64,000 bases of DNA from Sipunculus nudus (Eukaryota; Annelida; Sipuncula; Golfingiida; Sipunculidae). The position numbers and the translations under genes are program-made. The DNA lies in NCBI GenBank assembly GCA_026874595.1, contig CM049318.1:5597741-5661740 (forward strand), written 5' to 3'. The notes beneath the pieces were generated by a model, which was given only the letters and a program-made list of their open reading frames with translations, searched no databases and was not told the DNA's origin. Shown piece after piece: positions 26,801 through 39,056 of this stretch (within the stretch, counting starts at the first letter, position 1; every line of letters starts with the position of its first letter).

Positions 26801-29009
26801 TATACATTTAATATAAGAATTTTACTGGTCATGCAATTGTTTGACGGTCCCTCAAACCCCGGTGCACATCGGCAGCTGCCGGGAACATTCGGACACGCTC
26901 CAGGGTAACAGTACCGACTGTCTGGACGCCAGGAACATAAACCTGTGCATAAAAAAAAAACACGGAATGTAAAAGATTCCATAAATTATTTAATAAAATA
27001 CACAAGACGTTAAAATGCCATAAAAGGTTAAATACGATGTTTCCTATAGCTTGTTATAAGAACTAACTATATAATTGATACTCCTTTGGTTCATGTTCCC
27101 AGCCTGGCTCTGATAAAAAGATGTACATTAAGGCTTGAAGAGCTGATTAACAATTTGTCAATGTGCGTATTGTTCAATATAAGCATCTTTGACTAGTTTT
27201 GTATGTTCCCATTAATAGTGTTTAATGGTCGATTTCAAAAGTGATCAATGGCAAACCTTCCGAACCATACTAACTAAAACCTATTTCTCGAGGATGTTAC
27301 TTAGGATTTGATAACCTCGACCAACAGACTTCCTGAAAGAAAGATTTAACGCGACTGCTGATCTTTTCTGGCTATTCAATAATTAAACATAATTTGCAGC
27401 CATATCTGGACTATATATTTCACTATTTAGCATTACCTTATCCGAATCTGATAGGTGAATCTTTCAAACAGTGAATATTAATACAATGATGAGAGAATAT
27501 TTTTCAGTCTCCCCGAGGAAAAACCCTAAAATATAAACTGACCAGACTTTATTAGGAATGCTATTGTGATGCTTACGTCGGAATTTCGAAATCACTGAAT
27601 GGAGTTAATTTAATGATATTTCATAGAATGAAAGGCAGAAATTACGTTCACAGATTCTGTTGATGTATCCCTCCGCCGCGACCTGTCGGAATGCTTTGAT
27701 GTCCGGAGTGTAGGAATACATGCAGTTTCTGCACTGATGGTTAGTGCCATTCGTACAAACCAGGTGGCGGCAGTTTTCAATCGGTGTACAGGCTGAAAGT
27801 AGCGATCAAGCAAACGTATTCAAAATCTCATGGTATTGTAATATAAAAAATATAATTATAGATTTTCTTAAACTGACCCAAATCCTCGAGGAAAACATTC
27901 TTTTCCTATTTTTTTCCACCAAAATACATGAGGTTCTGTGAAATATTGAAAAGCTATCAGAACATTCATTAGCACTGTCAACTCAGGAGTGACGTCAGCC
28001 GCAGGGAAAACTCTTGTGACTAAAAATGCTAGTTCTAAACAAAAGTTAAGTATTTCTGACACCGACAGTCCCAAATATTCAGGGAATAACAAAAACATGT
28101 ATTGCTTGATTTCAGTCATGTCTATATTTGTCCGTGACGTCACACTTTGCATCCAATCACATCAGGACACAGTAGCTATTCCGGGGGTAATGCTCCCGTC
28201 AAATAACAATACTAAGTTCACTTAACCTACAGAAGCCAGGATTTCCAGACCCATATGCATTACTTTAGACTCTCTCTAAACTCCATTTTAGGATTACCAG
28301 TTGAAGAAAAATGAGTCCAGTTCATAATTTGAAAACACAGCCCCACATATAGTAATAGACTTGAGGAATATTGAGCCAGCTATTGTTTATTTTATATTAT
28401 GTAAAGGGTATCACTAATACATCACTGCAAACAGGGAAACGATTTCTTTTCTTGTTTTCCAAGTCGAAATGCATATATTTTTTCTTTATTTTCATGGAAT
28501 ATTGTAATTGTATTATTTTGTACGCACATATTACACTGACTTTTATAAGCTACAAAAAAACTAATAAAAATATCATACTAATGCATTTATTTTAATTTAG
28601 GCCTTTAATTAAGAATGTTTTAAACTGTACTGTGACCAATCTGTGACTCTTTGAAACAAACGTACATACGTTTTTCAGAGCACCTGCCCCAGAATTCATC
28701 GGGACAGTCACAGTACCCGAGCTGAGGTGTTCCCCCGTTATAACAAAACCTGTTGCACGCCTGCGTTTCACTTGTCGGGCCCCTACAAGGACTGCCCCCG
28801 CATGACGGGTTCCTGGCGATGCGTCGACTGCGGGACTGCTCCCCAGCATTACCACACGGGTGGTTACATGGTTCCCATGCCGACCACGCGCTCCACTGAC
28901 AGTTCACGCGCCCACAGCGTCGTCTACTCCATAACCAAGACCAACAGGGCACCACGAGCACCAGCACCAACGTAAGGACTAAAAAATACCGTATCATCCT
29001 CGATCCCAT
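620..29009 (-). CDS. Giant secreted TSP1/EGF/fibronectin-III-like multidomain protein, 40 exons, 3' part outside window
   Basis: Exons in transcript order: 29009-28670, 27792-27646, 26942-26826, 26401-26262, 25966-25849, 25312-25186, 24433-24214, 23476-23296, 22595-22414, 21949-21689, 21105-20897, 20402-20282, 20014-19826, 19059-18856 (or 18829), 18366-18089, 17601-17457, 16531-16316, 15988-15823, 15378-15122, 14721-14524, 13927-13804, 12635-12461, 11878-11773, 11358-about 11095, 10530-10337, 9957-9732, 9514-9323, 8724-8619, 8268-8152, 7391-7220, 6802-6646, 5902-5780, 5387-5249, 4818-4632, 4322-4120, 2926-2820, 2239-2120, 1611-1483, 1184-981, 757-620. Phases agree at all joins; the total is 6,999 nt (2,333 codons) with no stop. 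The ends of exons 14 and 24 are uncertain, and the acceptor of exon 27 has a poor pyrimidine tract. Residues 1 to about 24 form a signal peptide. No transmembrane segment is seen, so the product is probably a secreted matrix, haemolymph or surface protein. Similar unnamed proteins are common in bivalves and amphioxus; the function is unknown. The last exon seen ends with a donor, so the gene continues to the left. Confidence 0.88.
1427..1468. repeat. GA/CT microsatellite next to a splice donor
   Basis: A run of GA on the plus strand (CT in the transcript) starts about 14 bases after the donor of the exon at 1483-1611. Confidence 0.9.
2945..3185 (-). repeat. tRNA-derived SINE in the giant gene
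   Basis: On the minus strand the head has an A-box-like TTGAGTGGTAAAACGCT and a perfect B box GGGTTCGATTCCC (3125-3137). The body contains GGTTTTCTCCGGGTCC. It lies in the intron directly upstream of the exon at 2926, about 20 bases from its acceptor. Confidence 0.65.
4452..4532. repeat. AAT/ATT trinucleotide repeat, inverted
   Basis: An AAT run is followed by a longer ATT run, so a single strand could form a hairpin. It lies in an intron of the giant gene. Confidence 0.85.
8388..8499. mobile_element. Short MITE-like element with terminal inverted repeats
   Basis: It begins ACAGTAAAACTCC and ends CGAAGTTTTACTGT, inverted ends around about 85 bp of unique sequence. It lies in an intron of the giant gene. 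Palindromic CAGTAAAAC elements of this size are common in invertebrate genomes, probably mobilised by a Tc1/mariner-type transposase. Confidence 0.6.
8960..9245 (+). repeat. Dispersed repeat, copy A
   Basis: It shares an ordered series of blocks with 30545-30800: GTGTTTTCTC, ACCGTTTG, TTACTCCTGT, GTGGAAATAAGCTT, GCACGCC-CCTGTTG, TTTTCAAGCTT and TCACGCA. It lies in an intron of the giant gene. The short open frame across it is not convincing as a gene. Confidence 0.6.
16892..16999. repeat. Tandem duplication, two copies of 54 bp
   Basis: The segment TTATCTATCAAAGGACACAT and what follows, up to GAAGAACCA, occurs twice in direct succession with no visible divergence, so the duplication looks recent. 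It lies within an intron. Confidence 0.9.
17845..17905. repeat. GA microsatellite
   Basis: An interrupted GA run in an intron of the giant gene. A tRNA-like B box on the minus strand close by (about 17945-17960) may be a SINE remnant. Confidence 0.85.
21128..21240. repeat. AGT/ACT trinucleotide repeat, inverted
   Basis: ATT and AGT runs are followed by their complements (ACT runs) around a short TATTTTT centre. It lies in the intron just upstream of the exon at 21105. Confidence 0.85.
22707..23131. mobile_element. MITE-like element of about 425 bp with long imperfect inverted ends
   Basis: The left end (TGTGGTCGGCTA, then TGTTCTCGAGGTTGAAATT) pairs with the reverse complement of the right end (TTGTGGCCGATTTTTTGTTC, then ACGAGGGTTTCAAATT). 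Both ends also carry TTTCGCGATATT motifs. It lies in the intron between the exons at 23296 and 22595 of the giant gene and contains no open reading frame. Confidence 0.55.
26826..29009 (-). other. N-terminal signal peptide, TSP1 repeat and EGF-like cysteine modules of the giant gene
   Basis: The first exon begins MGSRMIRYFLVLTLV; a second in-frame Met at residue 5 could also start the signal peptide. Residues 37 to about 90 carry the WSAWSAWEPC motif and the CGNAG, CGGSPC and C-N-R-F-C cysteines of a thrombospondin type 1 repeat. A short EGF-like stretch follows (CYNGGTPQLGYCDC). The second exon has a CRNC-containing cysteine cluster and the third an EGF-like module with CRCAPGFEG. TSP1 and EGF modules normally bind glycans or other proteins outside the cell. 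The cysteines and the reading frame are seen directly; the binding role is family knowledge. Confidence 0.85.
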
Positions 29010-29488
29010 CTACAATAAATGCGTCAGAATGAGAGATATTTGCAGTAGATTTATTTTTCGCTATAAAATTTCAGTGAAATAACGTTTTGAGTATGCGAGC
29101 AATATACAATAATGCTCTACGTTTAGAAATATGGAAACATTCGTTTGCAAAATTTTCGCGTTATACCATATTATAAGGTATCTGTCGCGAAGTCTGGATT
29201 TTTATATTTGCGTTCCAGGAATACTACTTCAAAAGGTCACCACCATACCTTGATTTTATCGCTCACATTTTAATTGTTGTTCCTTTATATTAATGCTTGT
29301 GCAATAACCTCTAAATAAGTGCCGTTTCAACTTTAGATTCTTAAATTGCAACCAGACAACAACAATGGTATTCATAAAGGCTAAATCAAACAGTCCTTTA
29401 TCAAAGTTACTTGGTCTCCAGAATATTGTATACCTATATTACTGTTTTTGTTCAAAATCTAACTAATAAGAACTACATGATGTCTTAC

Positions 29489-29560
29489 CTGGGCTTACAG
29501 TTGACGGGATGAGCCTATGTTAGATAAGGGTATCTGAGCGTCATATCGTAACGAGCGGTG
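29489..29560 (-). promoter_or_regulatory. Probable 5' untranslated exon and its splice donor for the giant gene
   Basis: On the minus strand a perfect donor (CCCAG then GTAAGA) ends a candidate exon at 29489. An acceptor-like TATTGTAG sits directly before the start codon at 29009. Together they suggest a non-coding first exon spliced by an intron of about 480 bases. The upstream end of the exon is not defined by sequence alone, and 29560 is only a guess. Confidence 0.4.
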
Positions 29561-31304
29561 TTTGAGAAGTAAATGGTTTGATTTAAACTTTGTACTATGC
29601 TGTCATCCTTAGAGGTATGTTATTAAAATGAGCACCCGTTTGCCGGACTTTCCATGGCCTCAGCGGGGGAATTCCCCGCGGGTAATCTTATCTTGACAAA
29701 GACAAGATGTCAGTGAGACGGTCCTTTTGATCTTCTGGTCGTATATTGAACTTATTCGATTAAACTTGGGCCTGTCCGCTTGTCGATGGTGCTATGGTAT
29801 AAAACCTTATGCTATTGTGAACCATTTGAAACCTTAAATATATGACATTTGACTAAGCGTTATCATTAAGAAATTATCAATAATTTTCCTATATTGTTTT
29901 TACGCATGCTGGTTTTCATTTTACTCTTATTTAAACGTGAGCTCATTTTATTTGTGGCTATTAATGTTTTTTTATATGAGATATAAAGGAGTATAAAATG
30001 ATTTAATATTGAGAAATTGCGTTAAATCCGAACGTTGTTGCAGTCGTCGAGACATATTGGTCAATCTTTAGTGCGATAATATTAATTTTTCCAAGTTTCA
30101 TCGTTATATCTCAATGTTTGTTTGAGGGTATAAATAAAAACAGATATCAAAATTATTCCCGATCTGTCACATATGATAATAGTTTTCCTGTTTAGATTTT
30201 CAGTTACTAAAAGTGCTATCAACGCATCAGAATAATGGGTGTTTAGTCACAGTACAATCCATGTATAGCCCTTTGCTGATTTGTTAACACTGTTTTTTTA
30301 TTAACGAGTTCTAGGTCTAATAAATATTTTTTTCTACACTAATTTACACAGTAGTTTGAAAGCCAATGAAATGGTCTGCGAATGAGAAATTAGATCAGGG
30401 GTAGTTGTGTTTTCCCCTTTTGTAGTGGTTCAGTAACACATTCTGGATCTGATTTGATCTTCCGCTGATAACACTGATTTGTTCATTAAATTCATCCTCA
30501 GTAAAAGGGTCATTTATTTATTAAATGGTCTTTTTCACATACTTGAAGAATAGTGTTTTCTCTTTAAAACATTATAGTATCTGCCATTATTTCGTTTTAA
30601 AACCGTTTGGTTACTCCTGTCACAAGTGGAAATAAGCTTTCATTTTAGTGGTTGGGCAAAATATAAACATAAACGCACGCCACCTGTTGACCGCCCCGCG
30701 CAACTTCACGGATCAGCATTTTTCAAGCTTTCTGCATGTTTTTTCACCGAGTTCTTTCTTTCATATTCCTCTGGTCACGCACTCTTGTTACAGTAAACAG
30801 AAACACATGCACTGTGTTTACTCACACACAGAAACATAACAGGGTATAAAACAAGTGAATTGGAGATAATAAGGCCAAGTGCCAGGATGAATTTGCTTGG
30901 AAACTTTTGTATTTAACCAAAATGACCTAATAGCACGAGATAATACGTATATTATGTACCTTTAATGATTGATCGACTTTATGATTTATTTACTTCCTGG
31001 TCGGTATCTGAGTACGTCAAGACAGGACAGACGTGAGTTACGGCACATTATGATAATACATCTATCATTATACGATAGTCCTGCTGCGACCATATCTAGT
31101 GCATTCGCCATTGTTACCGGATAAGAGATAGTGAGTGAGCGTTTTGATCAATATTCTGACCCTATCTATGCGAAGACAAATATTTGTTTTTACCTTACCC
31201 AGATATCTGAATTCGACTGACTTAACTGCAATTATAGCAAGTTCATTGTATGCTTGTTTATGACAGAAGAGGCCCAATTCCGGTAACAGCGCATTACCGT
31301 AAAC
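29561..31304. promoter_or_regulatory. Head-to-head intergenic region between the giant gene and the lysozyme-stanniocalcin gene
   Basis: About 1.7 kb separates the two divergent genes, and both promoters must lie in or near it. No clear TATA box or CpG-rich core could be assigned. It contains a copy of a dispersed repeat at about 30545-30800, and otherwise only AT-rich sequence. Confidence 0.45.
30545..30800 (+). repeat. Dispersed repeat, copy B, in the divergent intergenic region
   Basis: It shares the same ordered blocks as copy A at 8960-9245, in the same orientation, with substitutions and small gaps. The family was not recognised. Confidence 0.6.
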
Positions 31305-34300
31305 ATGAGGACAATGCGTCTGCTTATTGTTTACCTTGTATCGTATGGTATGTATACATAATTTTCGAAGATATTAAATCAATGTTATGATACAACATAA
31401 TAGAAAATGTTGATATATATTTAACGCAAATTGTAATATGATGGATTTTTTTTTATATATTTATATATTATTCATTAATCGACATATGTAAATACGTCGA
31501 TTAATGGATACAATTATTTTTACGTTTTGTTATATTATACAGTACGTTTCTTTAAATCGGGTAATTAAATAATGAATAATTATGCCACATTTTAGTTAAA
31601 TGGGTTTATGCATCTGAAGGCTTGTATGATTGTTATGGTGACGTCACGCTCTTGTCAACGGTGGGTGCTTCGGAAGTGACATCACGTCGGCATAACCTGA
31701 CGTATGAAGGTAATAGGTGTTTGTAAAGATGAATATGTAACCATAAATATTTGTCAACAATGGACGACAATGCACTGCTAGGTTTATTTCCATTTGCGTT
31801 CATATAGTTAATAATGTCTTTGAGGTACTTCTGTACAAGTAACTATTAACCTACTTTGATTTTAAGATTAAACCATACGTACCCATAGTATTTTTCTACG
31901 TTTTTTTTTATCTAAAGCAGACAAAGAAAGTAATTAATCTGAAATGTACCTGGTCAAGTTGAACCTATACATTTCTCTAGTGATTAAAAATTATAATAGA
32001 CAAAATGTTGTTCACAGTTGACTAAGGACTGTTTAAAAACAACTCTGTAGGTATTAAAGCCTCTCAGGCGCTGGTTGACATGGACCGTTCGGAGCTTGAT
32101 GCCATGGCAGATTGTTACCACACAGTCGGGAGAAAGCACTGTAGGTTTGTTTGTATATACCCAAAATCTATATACTTTATTATGGTTATGTTACAAAAAA
32201 TATTGTTACAAGTTTGCCTTTTCAAAGTACAATTATTGCTTATTATATCGTAACGACAAACAACTTGTAAGATCATTGCATATATAATCTTTATCATTAA
32301 TTGTAATATTAAATACATTGCTATTTACAGGTGAGCAGGCTTAAACAACAACAACCAACACTCAAAAGGTCATTAAAAGACCATTTAAGGCAATTTAAGG
32401 GAGAGTATAAGTTTCATTCATTTGATAATGCATATTTTCGAGATGTGGTTTTCCCATACGATGATCAGTAAACTTTCATCTTTAGAGCGGGGGGTAATAT
32501 AATAATAAAACAGAGCTGTCTTGCAGGATTTTCAGTATTATTTTACTTGTCTTTTAAGGTATTCGTCCGGCAATAATCGCAGCCTTGGCAAGTCGAGAAT
32601 CGGGTGGCGGCAGACTGCTGACGGGGACAAACGGGTGGGGCGAACGTAACCCTAAACTTTGTAACCCATCCTCGTGTCCTCTGTGTCAAGATGGCCGCTG
32701 TGCGTACGGTATCTTACAGGTAAGGAAGGAAAAAATCATGGATATTTTGTCAACGCATATGCATTCAGCTGTATATATAGAGATATATCAGTAAGAGTAC
32801 GTCACGTCAAGGCAATCTAGAGTAAAGAGACGAAAGAAACATCAAAACAAATGAAAAAAATAGCTTTCCATATTTAAGTGGAATGCTTTGGGAGTTGAAA
32901 AGAAATATATTCAGACATAAATGCAGGTTTTATGATAACCGATGTATATTCAAGTACATATTAAGATTAACGCTTAACCTGAAACATTTTCTACTTACAT
33001 CACCAGAAACTTAGAAAAAGTGGGAGGGGGGGGGGATGACTCTGCTCTTTGAAAAGATAGATATTAACTTACATGCACATTTATAAATAAGAAAATTAGT
33101 AGTGGTTATATCATTTCTCCTGTAAGCAAAAAGTTGAAAACACTGTGCTTTTATTGCTAATCGCGGGCATACATTTTATATTTAGCATGTGTGGGAGTAT
33201 TCATTCAATTGCCACATAATTTACAGTTAGTAATTCCTTTAATTTACTAAATTACTGGTGAATTTTTCCCTGACTTGGACCCTTTATACTACTCTCTGGG
33301 TCACAAAAGTTGGAAAAAATAATACTGAATAGCAATTGAGTATAACGAAAATAACGTAAGCACTAAGTCTTTGAGTTTATGTTTGATACTCTTCTGTATT
33401 AAAGTGTGACGTAAGGAACTCTAAGCTGAAGGAGCGCTGTCTACGTCACGCCTGGGATAGCTGTGAACACATTAACATGATGATTAAGGAACAGCTGGTG
33501 GAAAAACTTGAGGAATTACGTCATCAACATGAAGGCAAGGCTGGGTGGTCACCCGAGAAACTGCTTCTAGGTAAAAATAAAATTCCTTAATGTGACACCT
33601 GTCGTTCCCGTCATTATTTTAAGTTTTTTCGGAACCTGAAAAACAAGACAATATCTCTCGCGTACTGAAATGATATTCTGTTGTAGTAATATCACTCCAA
33701 GTAACAGTACTAAATCTTTGCTAAACTTTACAAGTACTTCTGCAGCGCAAAAATAGACAAATCGGTTATTTGCGCCCATGGCGGGCGGAATCAGACCGAT
33801 CACACACTATTTTCTGAATGTTTCATATACCATCCTTTATCCCTATATAACAATTTTCTTCTTAACGTCCATCAATGTTGTAACCAAATAACACACGACG
33901 ATAATTTATGTTGCAGGATAGATGTTATATAAATTTCCACTTCAGGTATTTTTGCATCATTTCAGGAAAGGATACAATATTCTGAGTTCCTCTAAATAAT
34001 AATAAAAAAAAAAACAATATCATTGTGTAATCTGTGGAAGGCAAATTGCTAAAAAGCAAAGAATATAGCCATAATCAACCGTTTGGTATGGTTCATAGTA
34101 CTTATTGTTTGTAAACGTAAAATATCCTGTAGCAATGTAATTATAATATATCATATTTTGTTTGAAATGAGAAAAATTACTTTAACAGTGTTTCATTTCT
34201 CCCTGCTTAGCAATGCTTTTGAGCGACACCTGCTTTAATTTTGCTTGATCTGTTCTAGGAGGTCTTGATGCATACAATACCCGGCTACAAAATGTGAGAA

Positions 34301-37300
34301 AATCTGAAAACATGGCCACGGAAAGTAACGAAGGGGACTTCACTAGTGATGTTGTGGCCAGAGCGCAGTATCTGATCAGAACTCACCCATGGTAAGTTTT
34401 TACCTGTGGTCGTATCCAAGGTAGCTGGAATTTTTATTGGGTTTAATTAGATAATGGCAACATATTATTGTAGTAACAAATTTTGGAACTTAAAGGATAA
34501 GTAAATTAGATGAACTTAAAAATATATCCATTGAAAAAATAATATTGGATTTTTACTATGATCCAAACACACATCAGTAATTGCACATTGCCGATGCATC
34601 TTTCCTATGTTGAGTCATCAGGGTAATTTTCCATACATTGAGGCTCGGGAATGGTATGTCATGTATTTTAATATCATTTACATGTTGGTGTGGTATACAT
34701 TAGCCACAGATGATTGCCTCAGAGGTAAAATGAAGCACTGAACGGGATTTGGGTTCATATCATTTGACCTGCATGCCTTGATGATTATTCTATCAAATAA
34801 TTTTACTTTCATGTTACAATACATCATACATGGCCTTAAGCACAAGCAGTACTCACTATTAAAATTAGGTTATATTCTATAATGGCTTTTAGATATATTT
34901 TCAGTCGGCATTCTTCCCCGTGTTATTTTTTATTAACTTTCACTTTCAGGGCTGCCGAGGAGGGTCCTTGCAGTTTAGATGGACTTTCTGCAGCCAGAGA
35001 CTGCCGGTTCTACCGTTGCCTGGAGCAGCACAGTCCGTGTGGTGAGGACGGTCACGCTTTGGGATTTGGTGAAAAGTTCTGCAGGGAAACCGTTCAACAA
35101 CGGCCTAAGTTAACGGAAAGGGTATGACATCTCAGAACATTTAAGATCAGTCATAACTTACTGGCTATATTGGCTCAGGGGCAGAGCACAGGATTCAAAG
35201 CCGGGAGTTCGAATCTCAGCCGAGGCGGTGAGATTTTTCACGGTCGGCCCCCAACCAGGGTGAGCGCTCTTCAGGCTTAATGGGAAGGCCGTCTCAAGCC
35301 GTGTTTCACTCTCAAGAGAGTGCGCTTTTCGGGGGTTCCTTGTTGGTATGACCCAGCAATTGGGACGATTAAGCGCCCAGGGCCCGCCGGGGCAGTAGTC
35401 ATCGGGCCTGGTTAACGCCACGATATAAAATAAGAGGAAGCGTGTGATACTGCCCTGTCACGGAGGCTGAAATCATAATGGAATTCTGCAGATATACATA
35501 TACGTAGTTTTAGTAAGCATTAAAAATGGAGATGGTTTCCCTCAGCAAAATAATATATACGGCCTCAGAAAATTTTAGCTCAGTCATAACCTATATCTCA
35601 TATAATGTAAATATACCCTTCATGTAAGTTAGATGCAAATATTTATAGGTAGATTTTCCAATATAAATGTAAATAAAGGAAATAAGTATTCCTATTCGTC
35701 TGGGTCAACTTAGTTTTATTTATCATCTGGGCTTACTTCTTTAACGCAGGTCCATTATAATACGTGACAAGTTATTGAATCTAACAATCAGAACAATTTG
35801 GTAAAGTGTGCTTTTGTAGCATTTCTCTCTGCTCTGTTATTATCTTCTTGGTACTGGTCTGATAAATATTTGTTTTAAATTCCAATAAATTTCCTCTTGA
35901 TGGAGCCAATGGAACACATTCTTCAGCATTACTGTTACAGGGTGCAGGGTGTTTGTAGATGATTGCTTTGAACAAAGGACAACACTTTTACCAGTATAAA
36001 AGTTTGATACAATCAAAATAGTAGAAATCATTTACATATTTTTATTTTATAATTTAATAGAATTTTCCATTCCAAAAGGGTAGACGATGGTTGAATGACG
36101 TCACAAGGTGTACGATGAGTGGGTTACTGAGGTTCCACGCCAACCCAGGGCGGAGATGTGAGACGATGAAGGAGACAGCTCTGACTGACCACGTTACCTG
36201 TTACATCCAGCACGGCTTCTGTTCTAACCTCCTCGGGGAGGAACCAAACTGGCAGCCGTTCATTCAGATATTTCAGCAGGCGGGATTTACAGAGACAGAC
36301 AAACTTATAGCACTCCAACAGGTGTGTTAACCGTCGTTTTATATAACCATATAAAATTCATAATTATGTATCTTTATTTGATTGAATACACAATCCAGAA
36401 ACTAAAAGAGATATTTACAGTTATCACTTCAATATACTTTATGCATATTATACGGTATTTAATTTCTAGGTTGTCGAAACAGCACGAGCCTGCGTGAACC
36501 ATCCTTATGTGGACCAGGTCATTATACAACAATCCGTCGTTGATACCTTCCTCGAGAAAATTAATAATATACTGGTTCAAGTACCTGCTCAGGAACTCAG
36601 CTGTAAGCTATTTATTTATTTGCAACTAGTTATTTATAAAATAAATTGACACATGTGAATGTATATTTGTAAGCAGAGCCCAATTTTTTTTAGACATTTG
36701 CTCCTCACGATGGACTTGGTTCTAGTATATGTCTCCTTTAAATGTAAGAATACTTGTTTGTGATTGAACAGCCACGGAGTCATGTGAGGATCTAGCAGCC
36801 AATGGGGACTGTCGCTTTTATGAGTGCGTTGACAGACGACATAGGTGTCGTGATGACGTCAGATATAGCCAGATATTTCATTTTGAATTGACACACTGTA
36901 CAGAACTTGAAGGGAACAGCGACTATAATGATCAGGTCATGTGAAACTCGTATAATATACATCGCAAAATATAATAGATGAATTTCTTTCACAGGTTTTT
37001 CTTTAGGTATGGAGGAAATTTATTAAATTCCTGTTCATGATTCATATATTTTTAATATTGCAAGTAAAAGTATATTTCAAACTAATAAATAACGAAAGTT
37101 AACGAATAAAATATTGACAACTTGTCAGATATTGTAAGCCACAGATAACTTTATTAAATCTTCCTGTGATCATGATAACTATGTTAAACAATTTATATTA
37201 AAGGACTGCAGACTTTATATCAAAACAATCCTGTACTTGCATACACGACGTTGACATAATTTGATTAATTCTTACATTTATAAAATATCATTTTTAATAT

Positions 37301-38992
37301 ATTTAATTTTAACAGACAAGGGATTTTGTGTCAAAGTACCAAATTTGCTTGATGAACTGGTTGTTTCCGATCACGAACCAGACAAGTGTACGCTGTCCGG
37401 AGTTTTACATCGAGTTGTCACGTCGAAGACAGGAGTGCCTGGAGGAGGCGGGGATCTGTAACCATGGTGATCTCGGAATGCTCCTGTATCAGGGATTCTC
37501 TCTCCATGGTTACCCCTCCCTAACTCCTGACTTTATGAACAGTATGTTGTCTAGAAACCTGGATATCCCGGTGCCGATATTCTACTACCGTCATCTGACG
37601 CTCGTCAGGTCACGTGTCGCTGACACCTTATGCAAATGTGGAGCTGACGCGGAGGGAAGGTGTAAACCGTTCTATACCCAGGTCATGGAAAACAGAGGAG
37701 ACGTGATCCATCTTGTGGAAGCGACTAAAAAGAATTCCGCACCTGATGGTAAGGCCATACAAATATCCGTTGCATATTTTGGACATTTTCAGTCCGAACT
37801 TTAAGTGAAAAAAGCCCTCATCAAGTGTCAACTTACGGGCGACTAATCTTTATATATAGCTGTTCCGAAATAAGAAGAAGAAGTTCGGAATACCATTGAC
37901 AACTGCCTTGTTGATATTTATAATGTGTGGCGCTGTAGTGATGTAAACTGTAAAAGAAGGAACATTTGCCCAAAACAGACTTAATATATAAATTTAGCGT
38001 AAATACTCTTAAGAAAAGTTCTGCATTCCTTATTTGTTAACATGACAAGACCACCTCTGAGAGGAAATTAAGAAAATACCTGGGTGGAATCAATATGTCC
38101 GTGAGGCACAGACATCTGTTAGAAAAGCTTCAGACCAATAACCTTGTCCACTGTCCTATCCAAACTTTTCGAGTCTGTTGTCTTTGAACGACTAAAACAG
38201 CATTGAATTAAAACGATAACCAGTTCGGATTTAAAAAAAAAAACATGGCACCAAACTTTGTATATGCTTGCTAAATGAGTCTATAAAACACTTTCAGAAG
38301 AGGGGATCACCCATGTTCATTTGTCTTCTGGACACAACTTGAGCATTTGACTAATCAGTTATAGCAATCCGTTTCGCAAACTTATTAGAAATGGCATTCT
38401 TCCATATCTGGTTCGAATTTTATACTACTCGTACTTCATCAGAAATTTTCTGTAAGCTGGAACTCTGCCTAATCTGCCAGCTTTCCAGTTAGTTATTGAG
38501 TCCGACAGGGAAGCTTTATTATCACCGTATTTATTCAATATATATATATATATATAACTCTGAAGAAAAACAACACTGTAAATTCACTACAGTCTGTTTC
38601 ACGGAATGCGACCCGATCATCAGGTGAATGTTGTTAGAATAAAGCTATCTTTGTATTAATTATAAACATTAAAACCACAATAAACCTCTGTGCCCTGTTA
38701 TGTTCCAGTATCACACGTGTACCCCGCCCAATCCTATTGTGCCCCCGAGGACAATAGGATCAGTGTCAGTCATTCAATGTTCCCCCAAATACGCACAAAG
38801 CATAATCTCGTAATCTCGTAAAGTCTCGGCTTTTCAAACCACGCCGTTAGCTTCATTCTAACAACATTCACCTGATGATCGGGTCGCATCACGTGAAACA
38901 GACTGTAGTGAATTTACAGTGTTGTTTTTCTTACACCGCTCTGGCCTAGTCTGTAGGCCATAGAGCACTTTACATCGGAGGGTAACACTACC

Positions 38993-39056
<64 letters not shown>

